DNA of 32,121 bases, taken from positions 1 through 32,121 of the forward strand of contig NZ_JBEFNA010000023.1 in the NCBI RefSeq assembly GCF_040199715.1, given 5' to 3'. This DNA is from Fusobacterium sp. SYSU M8D902 (lineage in GTDB: Bacteria; Fusobacteriota; Fusobacteriia; Fusobacteriales; Fusobacteriaceae). The notes under the pieces were generated by a model. That model saw nothing but the letters and a program-made list of their open reading frames with translations. It did no database searches and was not told the DNA's origin. Of this stretch, positions 7,011 through 16,309 are shown one piece after another (within the stretch, counting starts at the first letter, position 1; the number at the start of each line of letters is the position of its first letter). A program made the translations under genes and the position numbers.

Positions 7011-8204
7011 TTAGTCATCTATATAGTTATCAAAATATCCTTGGATTAATATAATAGGTGTACCTTTATCTCCACTTCCTGAAGTTAAGTCACATAGTGA
7101 TCCAATAAGATCTGTCAATCTTCTTGGAGTAGTTCCTTGAGTTATCATCTGTCCTTTTAGATCTGAATCTTTATTTTTAATAGCTTCAGCTACAGCCTTA
7201 TGTAACTCTTCACCTTTTAAACCAGCTAAATCATTATCAGCTAAATATTTTAATTTTATCTCATTTGGTGTTCCCTCTAAACCATCAGTATATCCTGGTG
7301 ATACAACTGGGTCAGCAAGTTCCCATATCTTTCCTACTGGATCTTTGAATGCTCCATCTCCATAGACCATAACTTCCATATCTTTTCCAGTTTTTTCTTT
7401 TAACATTTTTTGGATTTTTACAGCTAACTCTCTACAATCACGAGGGAATAATTTGATGCTATCCTCAGTAGCTTTATTTGATCCTAACAATCCATAATCT
7501 TCATTGTATCCACAACCATTTATAGATTCTGTTAATATCTCATCCATTCCATATACTATTTTTGCTCCTGATTTTCTTAGTAATTTTTTAGTTCTCATAC
7601 GAGTATGGATATCACAGTTTAATACACAATCTGTATATTTTAAGATTGCTGTAGGGTTGTTAGCAAAAATTACCTCAACTTCTGCCCCTTGCTCTCTTAT
7701 TAATTCAGAATAGTATTGAATATAGTTTACTCCAGTAAATACGTGTACTGGATTACCAAATTTCTCTGTAAACTCAGCTTCAGTTAATACATCTGTCCAA
7801 GGGTTAACTCCTTTTTCATCTAATAGATCATAATCTATAAAGTGGTTTCCTACCTCATCAGATGGGTAACTAAACATCAATACAATCTTTTTAGCTCCCT
7901 TTGCTATTCCTTTTAAACATACAGAAAATCTATTTCTACTCAATATTGGGAATATCAATCCTATTGTGTTATCTCCATATTTTGCTTTTACATCTGTTGC
8001 GATATCATCAATTGTAGCATAGTTTCCTTGAGCTCTTGCCACTATTGACTCAGTGATAGCAACTACATCTTTATTTCTTAAAGCTATATTATCACTTTCT
8101 GCAGCAGCTAAAACTGCATCTACTGTAAATTTAGCAATATCATCTCCCTGCTTAATGATAGGTGCACGAAGCCCTCTTGATATAGTTCCTACTAATCTAC
8201 TCAT
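7011..8204 (-). CDS. CofE-like (coenzyme F420-0:L-glutamate ligase family) protein
   Basis: 397 residues. The fold family is recognised from the N-terminal part, with GLRAPIIKQGDDI and VVAITESIVARAQGNY, and from the later QMITQGTTPRRLTDL region near 350-364. CofE adds glutamate to F420-0 using GTP. This organism type is not expected to make F420, and proteins of this longer form occur in Firmicutes and Fusobacteria that lack the other cof genes. The real acceptor is therefore unknown; another gamma-glutamyl or amide ligation is possible. The start has AAGGAG 8 bases upstream. It appears to be a single gene with an extended -10 promoter (TGTTATAAT, 8253-8261), and the next gene downstream has its own riboswitch promoter. 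Confidence 0.75.
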   Translation of the reverse strand: MSRLVGTISRGLRAPIIKQGDDIAKFTVDAVLAAAESDNIALRNKDVVAITESIVARAQGNYATIDDIATDVKAKYGDNTIGLIFPILSRNRFSVCLKGIAKGAKKIVLMFSYPSDEVGNHFIDYDLLDEKGVNPWTDVLTEAEFTEKFGNPVHVFTGVNYIQYYSELIREQGAEVEVIFANNPTAILKYTDCVLNCDIHTRMRTKKLLRKSGAKIVYGMDEILTESINGCGYNEDYGLLGSNKATEDSIKLFPRDCRELAVKIQKMLKEKTGKDMEVMVYGDGAFKDPVGKIWELADPVVSPGYTDGLEGTPNEIKLKYLADNDLAGLKGEELHKAVAEAIKNKDSDLKGQMITQGTTPRRLTDLIGSLCDLTSGSGDKGTPIILIQGYFDNYIDD

Positions 8205-8252
8205 AATCTAACTCCTTCATTCCATTATATTTAAATATCTTAATACAGACCT

Positions 8253-8261
8253 ATTATAACA
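8253..8261 (-). promoter_or_regulatory. extended -10 promoter for the CofE-like gene
   Basis: The minus strand reads TGTTATAAT, a perfect TATAAT with a TGn extension, about 50 bases upstream of the start codon. A TTGATA further up (8280-8285) is spaced by 21 bases, too far to be a standard -35. Confidence 0.5.
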
Positions 8262-8305
8262 TATTTTTTGAAAAAATATTATCAAATTTTAAAAAAATAA
8301 AAGTA

Positions 8306-8341
8306 AAATAAAAAGGCTACTACAACTCTCTGTAGCAGCCT
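8306..8341 (-). terminator. terminator of pgk
   Basis: On the minus strand AGGCTGCTACA/TGTAGTAGCCT (8341-8331 and 8324-8314), with one G-U pair and loop GAGAGT, followed by TTTTTATTTTA. It is placed directly after the pgk stop codon. Confidence 0.85.
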
Positions 8342-8356
8342 CTATATTGTAAGTTA

Positions 8357-9556
8357 TTATTTATTAGAAATAGATTCTACTCCAGGTAATACTTTTCCTT
8401 CTAAGTACTCTAATGAAGCTCCTCCACCAGTAGAGATATGAGTAAATTTATCAGCATATCCTAAGCTTATTGCTGCAGCTGCTGAGTCTCCTCCACCTAT
8501 TATTGTAGTTGCTCCTTTTAAGTTAGCTATAGCTTCACAAACTCCAATAGTTCCTTTTGCAAAGTTAGGCATTTCGAATACTCCCATTGGTCCATTCCAT
8601 ACAACAGTTTTTGCTCCAGAGATCTCTTTTGCAAATAACTCTACAGTTCCTTGTCCAACGTCTAATCCCATTTGATCAGCTGGAATTTCATCTACTGATA
8701 CAGTTGTATGAGCTGCGTCATTGTTAAACTCTTTAGCTACTACTGTATCTATTGGTAGAACTAATTTTCCATTAGCTTTTGCTAATAACTCTTTTGCTAA
8801 TTCTATTTTATCCTCTTCAACTAATGAAGTTCCTGTTGCTTTTCCTTGAGCTCTTAAGAAAGTGAACATCATAGCTCCTCCAACTAAAACCTTATCAGCT
8901 TTAACTAGAAGATTTTCTATAACTCCTATTTTATCAGATACTTTAGCTCCTCCTAATATAGCAACTAAAGGTCTTTCAGGATTATCTACTGCTCCACCTA
9001 TGAATTTGATCTCTTTTTCCATTAAGAATCCTGCTGCAGTTTTTCCTTCTCCTATGTTAGCAGCTATTCCAACATTTGAAGCGTGTGCTCTGTGAGCAGT
9101 TCCAAATGCGTCATTTACAAATAGATCTCCTAATGATGCCCAGTATTTTCCTAATTCTGGATCATTTTTAGATTCTTTTTTACCATCTAGATCTTCGAAT
9201 CTTGTGTTTTCAAACATCATGATCTCTCCATCTTTTAATTCAGCTACTGCTGCTTCTAATTCAGCACCTCTTGTAGCAGGAACGAATTTAACTGATTGAC
9301 CTAATAATTCAGCTAATCTCTCAGCTACTGGTCTTAAAGATTTTTTTGCTAAATCCTCTTCAGTTTTAACTTTTCCTAAGTGAGAGAAAGCTATTACTCT
9401 TCCTCCATTTTCTAATACATATTTTATTGTAGGTAAAGCTGCAACTATTCTATTTTCATCAGTTATTTTTCCATCTTTCATAGGTACGTTAAAGTCTACT
9501 CTCATCAATACTTTTTGCCCTTTAACATTTAAATCTGTAACTATTTTTTTAGCCAT
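8357..9556 (-). CDS. pgk: phosphoglycerate kinase
   Basis: 399 residues, full length. It transfers the acyl-phosphate of 1,3-bisphosphoglycerate to ADP in glycolysis, in the cytoplasm. Signatures are the N-terminal [26 protein letters not shown], the substrate-binding [14 protein letters not shown] and [17 protein letters not shown], the nucleotide-binding [28 protein letters not shown], and the terminal GGGDSAAA and [13 protein letters not shown]. The start has GGAGG 9 bases upstream. It follows gap by about 100 bases, with a terminator hairpin in between and no obvious independent promoter. Expression therefore probably depends partly on read-through from gap. Confidence 0.98.
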   Translation of the reverse strand: MAKKIVTDLNVKGQKVLMRVDFNVPMKDGKITDENRIVAALPTIKYVLENGGRVIAFSHLGKVKTEEDLAKKSLRPVAERLAELLGQSVKFVPATRGAELEAAVAELKDGEIMMFENTRFEDLDGKKESKNDPELGKYWASLGDLFVNDAFGTAHRAHASNVGIAANIGEGKTAAGFLMEKEIKFIGGAVDNPERPLVAILGGAKVSDKIGVIENLLVKADKVLVGGAMMFTFLRAQGKATGTSLVEEDKIELAKELLAKANGKLVLPIDTVVAKEFNNDAAHTTVSVDEIPADQMGLDVGQGTVELFAKEISGAKTVVWNGPMGVFEMPNFAKGTIGVCEAIANLKGATTIIGGGDSAAAAISLGYADKFTHISTGGGASLEYLEGKVLPGVESISNK

Positions 9557-9586
9557 TTAAATTGCCTCCTATTGATAATATCTTTC

Positions 9587-9616
9587 TTTAAAAAAGCGGA
9601 ACTCTAAAGTTCCGCT
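9587..9616 (-). terminator. terminator between gap and pgk
   Basis: Perfect 9-bp stem AGCGGAACT/AGTTCCGCT (9616-9608 and 9603-9595) with a 4-base loop, then TTTTT on the minus strand. It lies inside the gap-pgk gene pair and may set their ratio. Confidence 0.8.
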
Positions 9617-9652
9617 ATTCTATTTCTATTTAGTTATTCTCTGATTAGTTAA

Positions 9653-10660
9653 TTATTTAGATAACTCAACAAATTTTTTAAGAGTTCTGATTAATTGAGA
9701 AGTATAAGACATTTCGTTGTCATACCAAGCTACAGTTTTAACTAATTGCTTGTCTCCAACTGTCATTACTCTTGTTTGAGTTGCATCAAATAATGATCCA
9801 TAGTTGATTCCGATGATATCGCTTGATACTAACTCTTCTTCTGTATATCCGAATGACTCATTTGCAGCAGCTTTCATTGCAGCATTGATCTCTTCTACTG
9901 AAGTTGGTTTTGCTAAAACTGTTACTAATTCAGTTATTGATCCAGTAATTACAGGAACTCTTTGAGCAGCTCCATCTAATTTTCCTTTTAATGAAGGGAT
10001 TACTAATCCGATAGCTTTTGCAGCTCCAGTTGTGTTAGGAACGATGTTTGCAGCAGCAGCTCTTGCTCTTCTTAAATCTCCTTTTCTGTGTGGACCATCT
10101 AATGTATTTTGGTCATTTGTATATGCGTGAATTGTTGTCATTAATCCTTCTACGATTCCAAAGTTATCCTCTAAAACTTTAGCCATTGGTGCTAAACAGT
10201 TAGTTGTACAAGAAGCTCCAGAAATAACTGTTTCTGTACCATCTAATATGTCGTGGTTTACGTTGTAAACTACAGTTTTAAGATCTCCAGTTGCTGGTGC
10301 AGATATAACTACTTTTTTAGCTCCTGCTTTGATGTGAGCTTCTGCTTTTTCTTTCTTAGTGAAGAATCCAGTACACTCAAGAACAACGTCTACTCCTAAT
10401 TCTCCCCAAGGTAACTCTTCAGGGTTAGCTTTTGCAAAAGTTTTGATCTCTTTTCCGTTTACTACGAAAGCATCTTCTTTAACTTCGATAGTTCCATCGA
10501 ATCTTCCTTGAGCTGAATCATATTTAAATAAGTGAGCTAACATGTGAGCATCTGTTAAGTCGTTGATTGCTACTACATCAAACTCAGGGTTTCCTACCAT
10601 TAATCTTAATGCTAATCTTCCTATTCTTCCGAATCCGTTAATTGCTACTTTAACTGCCAT
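9653..10660 (-). CDS. gap: glyceraldehyde-3-phosphate dehydrogenase
   Basis: 335 residues, full length. It oxidises glyceraldehyde 3-phosphate to 1,3-bisphosphoglycerate. The N-terminal Rossmann motif is INGFGRIGR (7-15), with Asp34 in AINDLTD favouring NAD over NADP. The catalytic centre is [12 protein letters not shown] with Cys151, followed by the THAYTNDQ segment. The C-terminal [12 protein letters not shown] motif is intact. GGAGG lies 8 bases before the ATG. It is the first gene of the gap-pgk glycolytic unit, with a consensus promoter at 10726-10754. An inverted repeat directly upstream of that promoter could be an operator. Confidence 0.98.
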   Translation of the reverse strand: MAVKVAINGFGRIGRLALRLMVGNPEFDVVAINDLTDAHMLAHLFKYDSAQGRFDGTIEVKEDAFVVNGKEIKTFAKANPEELPWGELGVDVVLECTGFFTKKEKAEAHIKAGAKKVVISAPATGDLKTVVYNVNHDILDGTETVISGASCTTNCLAPMAKVLEDNFGIVEGLMTTIHAYTNDQNTLDGPHRKGDLRRARAAAANIVPNTTGAAKAIGLVIPSLKGKLDGAAQRVPVITGSITELVTVLAKPTSVEEINAAMKAAANESFGYTEEELVSSDIIGINYGSLFDATQTRVMTVGDKQLVKTVAWYDNEMSYTSQLIRTLKKFVELSK

Positions 10661-10725
10661 TTCTATTCCTCCTAAAAATTTTTTTAACTATGTAAAATAT
10701 TTTATGTTTTTCATCATCTACATAA

Positions 10726-10754
10726 AATATATAACAAGTTCAATTCTTTGTCAA
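10726..10754 (-). promoter_or_regulatory. consensus promoter of gap
   Basis: On the minus strand, perfect TTGACA (10749-10754), 17-base spacer and TATATT (10726-10731). This is a strong promoter, as expected for glycolysis, with a 5' leader of about 60 bases. Confidence 0.8.
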
Positions 10755-10787
10755 TTAACTCTTTTCTAATAATTTCATTAGAGTTAA
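10755..10787. repeat. inverted repeat abutting the gap -35 box
   Basis: Arms TTAACTCT (10755-10762) and AGAGTTAA (10780-10787), with additional internal complementarity CTAAT/ATTAG. It touches the -35 box of gap and has no T-run, so it looks more like a protein binding site than a terminator of the upstream rluA-type gene. Confidence 0.45.
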
Positions 10788-10870
10788 ATTTCATCTTTTT
10801 ACGATTATTTTTTAATCAGTTATATTTCGTGTTCTATGTAACTGTACTATTTTTTTCCAATATGAATAAT

Positions 10871-11740
10871 TTAGATTTCTAGTAGTTTTTTCATATCTTC
10901 TGGAAGTTCCACTTCTACACTCTTTAGCTCTCCAGTTTCTACATCTGAAAATTCTGTTTTATAAGAGTGTAACATCTGTCTATCTGCTCTCTTATCTGCT
11001 CCCCCATAGAGTTCATCTCCCAAAAGTGGATAACCTTCTAAAGACATGTGTGCTCTTATCTGATGTGTTCTTCCAGTTAACAACTCTGCCTCTATTAATG
11101 TCAGATTTTTATCAGGGAATCTCTTTAGTACTCTTATTTTAGTTTGAGCACTCTGTCCTCCCTCCTCTTCCTTTAGTTCAACTCTTCTAAGTTCATCTCC
11201 AATTTTTCCAATTGGTCTATCTATTAAAAATTCATCTTTCTCTACAATTCCCAAAACAATAGCTTGGTAAAACTTATTTACCACACCTTTTTCTTGAAGG
11301 TATGATTGGGCATAAGCATTTTTAGTTACTATTATTATTCCAGATGTATTCATGTCAAGTCTATTATAGAATCTTGGTACCATAATTTTACCTGTAGTTT
11401 GTAAAAAATAGTTTACCACACCATTAGCTAATGTCTTATCAACCTTTTTCTGAGTTGGATGTACTATTATATATGGATCTTTATTTATAAGAAGTAAATT
11501 TTTATCCTCATAAGCTACCTTAATAGGTATATCCATAGGTTTTATCCCCGTTTCTTTCTCCTTCTCTCTTATGTGTAGTCTATTTAATTTTCTTACCTTT
11601 TTACTGTTATTTTTTACTCTTTTTCCATTTAGATATATCTCTAGGTTTCTCAAACCTCTTCCTGAATATCCCTTTGTCTCCTTGAGATATGTTCCTATCT
11701 CATAACCGTCATACTCAGGCTCTATTATATATTTTTTCAT
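10871..11740 (-). CDS. RluA-family pseudouridine synthase
   Basis: 289 residues from the ATG. RluA-family enzymes isomerise uridine to pseudouridine in rRNA or tRNA. The N-terminal about 60 residues form an S4-like RNA-binding region with GLRNLEIYLNGKRVKNN. The catalytic motif NRLDMNTSG carries Asp129. The family motifs LLTGRTHQIRAHM and GYPLLGDELYGG follow. A TTG codon at 11743 could extend the frame by one residue, but the ATG at 11740 fits the GAGG site better. It probably starts from an extended -10 TGATATAAT at 11810-11818. Whether it is RluD-like or modifies another position cannot be told from sequence alone. Confidence 0.92.
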   Translation of the reverse strand: MKKYIIEPEYDGYEIGTYLKETKGYSGRGLRNLEIYLNGKRVKNNSKKVRKLNRLHIREKEKETGIKPMDIPIKVAYEDKNLLLINKDPYIIVHPTQKKVDKTLANGVVNYFLQTTGKIMVPRFYNRLDMNTSGIIIVTKNAYAQSYLQEKGVVNKFYQAIVLGIVEKDEFLIDRPIGKIGDELRRVELKEEEGGQSAQTKIRVLKRFPDKNLTLIEAELLTGRTHQIRAHMSLEGYPLLGDELYGGADKRADRQMLHSYKTEFSDVETGELKSVEVELPEDMKKLLEI

Positions 11741-11835
11741 CAATTAATCCTCACACTATCATTCTTAATCATATAAATTTTTTATCATTATTCGCTACTA
11801 ATTTTCTAAATTATATCATATTTTTTAAATTATTG

Positions 11836-11864
11836 TTAATTTTTTGTGAATAATATTATATAAT
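11836..11864 (+). promoter_or_regulatory. probable promoter of the hem operon
   Basis: TATAAT at 11859-11864 in a very AT-rich block; the best -35-like sequences are TTGTTA (11833-11838, 20-base spacing) or TTAATT at 17 bases. The spacing is ambiguous. No cobalamin-box or other aptamer was recognised in the roughly 200-base gap before hemA. Confidence 0.4.
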
Positions 11865-11940
11865 ATAACAGTATGATATAAGGTTATTTTTATTAAAACT
11901 GTTGTTTAATTAAAGAAAGTATTTTAAGGAGAATATTTAA

Positions 11941-12948
11941 ATGTCACTAAAAATTGATGAGATTGTAGCCTTTGGGATTTCTCATAAAGAGCTTACAACT
12001 GAAGAGAGAGAAGTATTTATTCAGCAAAATCCTGCTGAGATTATTAATAAACTTTTTTTAGAAAAAAAGATAAAAGGGTATATTAATCTATCTACTTGTC
12101 TAAGAGTAGAGTTTTATTTACAACTTGCCAACGATTTTTCAACAGAGGACTTACTTAGTGCATTTAAGGTAAAAAAGGGAATTTTTATTAAAAGAGGAGA
12201 GGAAGCTAGTGAGTATCTTTTCAAAGTTGCCTGTGGTTTTTTCTCAGTTATTAAAGGTGAAGATCAGATCTTAGCTCAGATAAAAAAAGCTCATGCCACT
12301 GCTTTAGAGGAGAAAACCTCTTCTAAAATTCTAAATACCGTTTTCAATAAAGCTATTGATCTGGGTAAAAAATTTAGAACAGAGAGCAAGATTTGTCACA
12401 ATGCACTTTCATTAGAAGCAATATCTTTAAAATTTATTAAGGATTCTATTGGATTTCTAAGTGATAAAAAAGTTTTTATCTTAGGAGTTGGAGATTTAGC
12501 ACAATCTATACTATATCTACTTGTTAAAGAGGGAGTCAAAAATATTACAATTACAAATAGGACTTATCACAAAGCCCTTGAAATTAAAAGTATCTTTGAT
12601 GTTGACATTGTTTCTTTTGAAGAGAAACTTCAAACTGTTCCTGAAAATGATGTAATTATTAGTGTTACTTCTGCACCACACCTAGTTCTAAGAACTAATG
12701 ATTTACAACCTTTACTAAATAAGGATAAAAAATATCTATTCTTAGATTTAGCTGTACCTAGAGATATTGAACAATCTCTTGGAGATGCTGAAAATGTTTC
12801 ACTTTTCACTTTAGATGATATTTGGGGAGTATATAATGAACATTTAGCAACTAGAGACTCTTTGATAGAGAGCTATAGTTTTATGGTTGACAAACAGATG
12901 GAAAATTTAAAAAAATGGTTTCAATATTATGAGGAGAGAACTGTATAA
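11941..12948 (+). CDS. hemA: glutamyl-tRNA reductase (short form)
   Basis: 335 residues. It reduces glutamyl-tRNA(Glu) to glutamate-1-semialdehyde with NADPH, the first step of C5-pathway tetrapyrrole synthesis. The N-terminal catalytic domain holds FGISHKELTTEERE and NLSTCLRVE with catalytic Cys53; the usual motif is STCNRTE, so Asn is replaced by Leu. GEDQILAQIK and the Rossmann segment KVFILGVGDLAQSI (about 177-190) follow, then FLDLAVPRDIEQ. Typical HemA proteins have about 420 residues, so the C-terminal helical dimerisation domain is largely reduced here. It has AAGGAG upstream of the ATG, overlaps hemC by one base and leads a six-gene operon. Confidence 0.92.
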   Translation: MSLKIDEIVAFGISHKELTTEEREVFIQQNPAEIINKLFLEKKIKGYINLSTCLRVEFYLQLANDFSTEDLLSAFKVKKGIFIKRGEEASEYLFKVACGFFSVIKGEDQILAQIKKAHATALEEKTSSKILNTVFNKAIDLGKKFRTESKICHNALSLEAISLKFIKDSIGFLSDKKVFILGVGDLAQSILYLLVKEGVKNITITNRTYHKALEIKSIFDVDIVSFEEKLQTVPENDVIISVTSAPHLVLRTNDLQPLLNKDKKYLFLDLAVPRDIEQSLGDAENVSLFTLDDIWGVYNEHLATRDSLIESYSFMVDKQMENLKKWFQYYEERTV

Positions 12949-13847
12949 TGAAAAAAAAGATAGTTATTGGTAGTAGAGGAAGTCTTCTTGCACTTGCTCA
13001 AAGTGAAATGATAAAAAAAAGATTGGAAGATAACTTTCCTGAAATTGAATTTGAGATAAAAAAGATAGTTACAAGTGGGGATAAAGATCTTGTAAGCAAC
13101 TGGAATAATAGTGACAAGTCACTTAAAAGCTTTTTTACTAAAGAGATTGAGGTTGAACTTCTAAATGGTAGTATCGATCTTGCTGTACACTCTATGAAGG
13201 ATATGCCTATTCTTTCTCCAGAGGGATTGATCTGTGGAGCAGTACCAGATAGAGAGGATCCTAGAGATGTACTTATATCAAAAAGTGGAAAGAGCTTAAT
13301 GGAATTACCAGAGGGAGCTATTGTTGGTACTAGCTCATTAAGAAGAACTATGAACCTTAAAAATTTAAGACCTGACTTACAAATTAAACAACTTAGAGGA
13401 AATATACACACTAGATTAAATAAATTAAAAAATGAGGATTATGATGCAATTTTACTAGCAGCTGCTGGTTTAAAAAGAGTTGGATTGGAAAATGAGATCA
13501 CTGAATATTTAGATCCAAATAGATTTTTCCCTGCTCCTGCCCAAGGAGTTTTACATATACAGTGTAGAGAAAATGATGAAGAGATCAGATCTATACTAAA
13601 ATCTATACACAGAGAGGATATTGAAAGGGTAGTAGTTATTGAAAGAGAGTTTTCAAAGATCTTTGATGGTGGTTGTCACACTCCTATGGGATGCTACTCT
13701 GAAGTAAATGGAGATGAGATAACTTTCTCAGGTATATATTTTAAAGATGAGAAGGGGTATACTGCTCAAATTACAGAAAAACTTAATAAAGGAATATGTG
13801 TAGCTCAAGCTGTAGCTGAGTGTATAAAGGAGAAAATCAATGGATAA
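12948..13847 (+). CDS. hemC: porphobilinogen deaminase (hydroxymethylbilane synthase)
   Basis: 299 residues, normal length. It joins four porphobilinogens into hydroxymethylbilane on a dipyrromethane cofactor. Signatures are IGSRGSLLALAQSE (7-20), the substrate region AVHSMKDMP (79-87), GTSSLRRTMNL, LRGNIHTRLNKL, the FFPAPAQGVLHIQ segment and the cofactor-attachment Cys243 in GGCHTPMG. The start overlaps the hemA stop (TAATG) and the end overlaps the next gene by 8 bases, so translation is coupled. Confidence 0.97.
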   Translation: MKKKIVIGSRGSLLALAQSEMIKKRLEDNFPEIEFEIKKIVTSGDKDLVSNWNNSDKSLKSFFTKEIEVELLNGSIDLAVHSMKDMPILSPEGLICGAVPDREDPRDVLISKSGKSLMELPEGAIVGTSSLRRTMNLKNLRPDLQIKQLRGNIHTRLNKLKNEDYDAILLAAAGLKRVGLENEITEYLDPNRFFPAPAQGVLHIQCRENDEEIRSILKSIHREDIERVVVIEREFSKIFDGGCHTPMGCYSEVNGDEITFSGIYFKDEKGYTAQITEKLNKGICVAQAVAECIKEKING

Positions 13848-15306
13848 AAAAGGTAAAGTTTATATAATGGGTGCTGGACCTGGAGATGCAGAACTACTTA
13901 CATTAAAAGGTAAAAGAGCTATTGAGGAAGCTGATTGTGTAGTATATGATAGATTAATTAATAATCGTATCCTTAACTATGCTAGAAAAGATGCTGAGAT
14001 GATATATCTTGGAAAGGGAAACACTGAAGGTGGACTTATTCAAGATGAGATCAACGAAACAATTGTAAAAAAAGCTTTAGAGGGAAAAGTTGTAGCTAGA
14101 GTTAAAGGTGGAGATCCATTTGTATTTGGTAGAGGTGGAGAGGAGATTCAAGCTCTTTTTGAAAACGGAATTGAGTTTGAAGAGATTCCTGGTATAACTT
14201 CATCTATATCTGTTCCAGCCTATGCTGGTATTCCTGTAACACACAGAGGTATGGCTAGATCTTTCCACGTTTTTACAGGACATACTATGGCTGATGGAGA
14301 TTGGCATAACTTTGAAGCTATTGCTAAATTAGATGGAACTTTAGTATTTTTAATGGGAATTAAAAATCTACCTATCATTGTTGGAGATCTTATAAAAAAT
14401 GGAAAGGATTCTAAAACTCCTGTAGCTATCATTGAAAAGGGAGCTACTGCTGATCAGAGAGTTACTGTAGGTACACTAGAAAATATCATAGAGTTATCTC
14501 AAGAGAAGAAGATTGTTCCACCAGCTATCACTATTATCGGTGAAGTAGTTAACCTTAGAGATACTTTTAAATGGTTTGAAACAACTCAACTTTTCGGAAA
14601 AAAAGTTTTAGTTACAAGAGATAGAAGACAAGCTGGTGAGTTCTCTAACAAGATTGAAAAAATGGGTGGAGTAGCTATTGAACTACCTTTTATAGAGATT
14701 GAATCGACTCTTGATAAATTGGATAGAGAACAATTAAAGAGATACTCTGCTCTACTTTTTAATTCACCTAACGGTGTTAGAGAGTTTATGAATAAAGTTG
14801 AAGATATTAGAGATATTGCACATTTAAAAATAGGTGCTGTGGGAAGTAAGACTAAAGAGTTATTAGAGGGGTATAAGATTAAAGCTGACTTCATTCCAGA
14901 GGAGTATCTAGTTGATAGATTGGCTGAAGAGTCTATTAAATATACTAATCCTGGAGATAGAATACTTATTATCACTTCTGATATCTCACCTTGTGATGTT
15001 GATAAATTTAATTCTATATATAATAGAAATTTTGACAAGATTGTTGCTTATAAAACTAAAAGAATCATCAGAGATAAAAAAGAGGTACTTTCAAACTTAA
15101 AAAAAGTTGAGATTGTTACTTTTTTAAGCTCTTCTACTGTTGATGCTTTTATGGCAAGTATTGAGAATGATCTTGAAGCTGTTAAAGATATTAAATTTGC
15201 TTCTATTGGTCCAGTGACAAGTGACACTATGAGAAAATATGGACTTAACGTGGATTTTGAAGCAAAAGTTTATGATGTTAATGGTATTATTGAAGCTATA
15301 AAATAG
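13840..15306 (+). CDS. cobA/hemD: fusion of uroporphyrinogen-III C-methyltransferase and uroporphyrinogen-III synthase
   Basis: 488 residues in two domains. Residues 1 to about 240 are a SUMT/CobA methyltransferase with GAGPGDAELLTLKGKRAI, YDRLIN, RVKGGDPFVFGRGGEE and GIPVTHRG motifs. It makes precorrin-2 from uroporphyrinogen III with two S-adenosylmethionines. Residues from about 248 onward, starting at KKVLVTRDRRQAGEFSNKIE, are a HemD synthase that closes and inverts ring D of hydroxymethylbilane. The fusion places consecutive steps in one protein. It overlaps hemC by 8 bases and is followed by hemB 15 bases later. AAAGGAG lies before the ATG. The methyltransferase domain directs flux to siroheme or corrinoids rather than protoheme. 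Confidence 0.96.
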   Translation: MDKKGKVYIMGAGPGDAELLTLKGKRAIEEADCVVYDRLINNRILNYARKDAEMIYLGKGNTEGGLIQDEINETIVKKALEGKVVARVKGGDPFVFGRGGEEIQALFENGIEFEEIPGITSSISVPAYAGIPVTHRGMARSFHVFTGHTMADGDWHNFEAIAKLDGTLVFLMGIKNLPIIVGDLIKNGKDSKTPVAIIEKGATADQRVTVGTLENIIELSQEKKIVPPAITIIGEVVNLRDTFKWFETTQLFGKKVLVTRDRRQAGEFSNKIEKMGGVAIELPFIEIESTLDKLDREQLKRYSALLFNSPNGVREFMNKVEDIRDIAHLKIGAVGSKTKELLEGYKIKADFIPEEYLVDRLAEESIKYTNPGDRILIITSDISPCDVDKFNSIYNRNFDKIVAYKTKRIIRDKKEVLSNLKKVEIVTFLSSSTVDAFMASIENDLEAVKDIKFASIGPVTSDTMRKYGLNVDFEAKVYDVNGIIEAIK

Positions 15307-15321
15307 CTGGGAGGATAGGAT

Positions 15322-16299
15322 ATGTTTACAAGAACAAGAAGACTTAGAGGATCAAAAACTTTAAGAGATATGGTTAGAAATGTAAATCTTCATTTAGATG
15401 AGCTAATATACCCACTTTTTCTTGAAGAGGGAGAGAATATAAAGGCTGAGATCGATTCAATGCCTGGACAATACAGATTCTCTTTGGATAGAATTGATGA
15501 GGAGTTACAAGAATTAAAAGATTTAGGAATTAAAGCACTTTTACTTTTTGGAATACCTAAAGAGAAGGATCCAGTTGGTTCACAAGCCTATGCTGAAGAT
15601 GGAATAGTTCAACAAGGTATTAGACACATTAAGAAAAATTTTCCTAATTTTCTAATTATAACTGATGTTTGTATGTGTGAATACACTTCTCATGGACATT
15701 GTGGTATCCTCAATGGTTGTGATGTCAACAATGATGAGACTCTAAAATATTTAGCACAGATCGCCCTTTCTCATGCAAAAGCTGGAGCTGATATTGTAGC
15801 CCCTTCAGATATGATGGACGGAAGAATTGAAGCTATGAGAACTATACTTGATGAGAACGGATTCACTTATCTACCTATTATGGCTTACAGTGTAAAATAT
15901 GCTTCAAACTACTATGGACCTTTCAGAGATGCTGCTGATTCTGCTCCAAGTTTTGGAGATAGAAAAACTTATCAAATGGATTTTAGAAGTTCAAAAGAGT
16001 ATTTTAGAGAGGTAGAATCAGATATTGAAGAGGGAGCTGACTTCATAATGGTAAAACCTGCTCTTGCATACCTTGATGTAATACATGCATTAAAAGATCT
16101 ATCTCTTCCATTGGTAGCTTATAATGTAAGTGGAGAGTACTCTATGGTCAAAGCTGCTGCCAAGAATGGTTGGATAAATGAAAAAGGTATAGTGATGGAA
16201 AATATGTATGCTCTTAAGAGAGCTGGGGTTAATTTAATCATCACTTATCATGCAAAAGAGATCGCTCAATGGGTTAAAAATGGAGAGATCACACTTTAG
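15322..16299 (+). CDS. hemB: delta-aminolevulinic acid dehydratase (porphobilinogen synthase)
   Basis: 325 residues, full length. It condenses two 5-aminolevulinates to porphobilinogen. The metal-site cysteines Cys117, Cys119 and Cys127 in DVCMCEYTSHGHCG mark a zinc-dependent form. The two active-site lysines are Lys192 in MAYSVKYAS and Lys245 in FIMVKPALAYLD. The substrate-binding segment YYGPFRDAADSAP is intact. GGGAGG sits about 8 bases before the ATG. It lies between cobA/hemD and hemL with very short gaps, within one operon. Confidence 0.97.
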   Translation: MFTRTRRLRGSKTLRDMVRNVNLHLDELIYPLFLEEGENIKAEIDSMPGQYRFSLDRIDEELQELKDLGIKALLLFGIPKEKDPVGSQAYAEDGIVQQGIRHIKKNFPNFLIITDVCMCEYTSHGHCGILNGCDVNNDETLKYLAQIALSHAKAGADIVAPSDMMDGRIEAMRTILDENGFTYLPIMAYSVKYASNYYGPFRDAADSAPSFGDRKTYQMDFRSSKEYFREVESDIEEGADFIMVKPALAYLDVIHALKDLSLPLVAYNVSGEYSMVKAAAKNGWINEKGIVMENMYALKRAGVNLIITYHAKEIAQWVKNGEITL

Positions 16300-16309
16300 G
16301 GAGGACAAA

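Noticed and set aside
11744-11940. cobalamin riboswitch before hemA
   Set aside because: Considered because of the operon content, but the roughly 200 bases are almost all A/T and no B12-box-like segment is visible.
14586-15038. 150-codon minus-strand ORF
   Set aside because: It is antisense to the HemD domain of the fusion gene, without a start signal or recognisable motif.
16250-16309. upstream in-frame ATG extending hemL into hemB
   Set aside because: The added residues have no family counterpart, and GGGAGG precedes the ATG at 16310.
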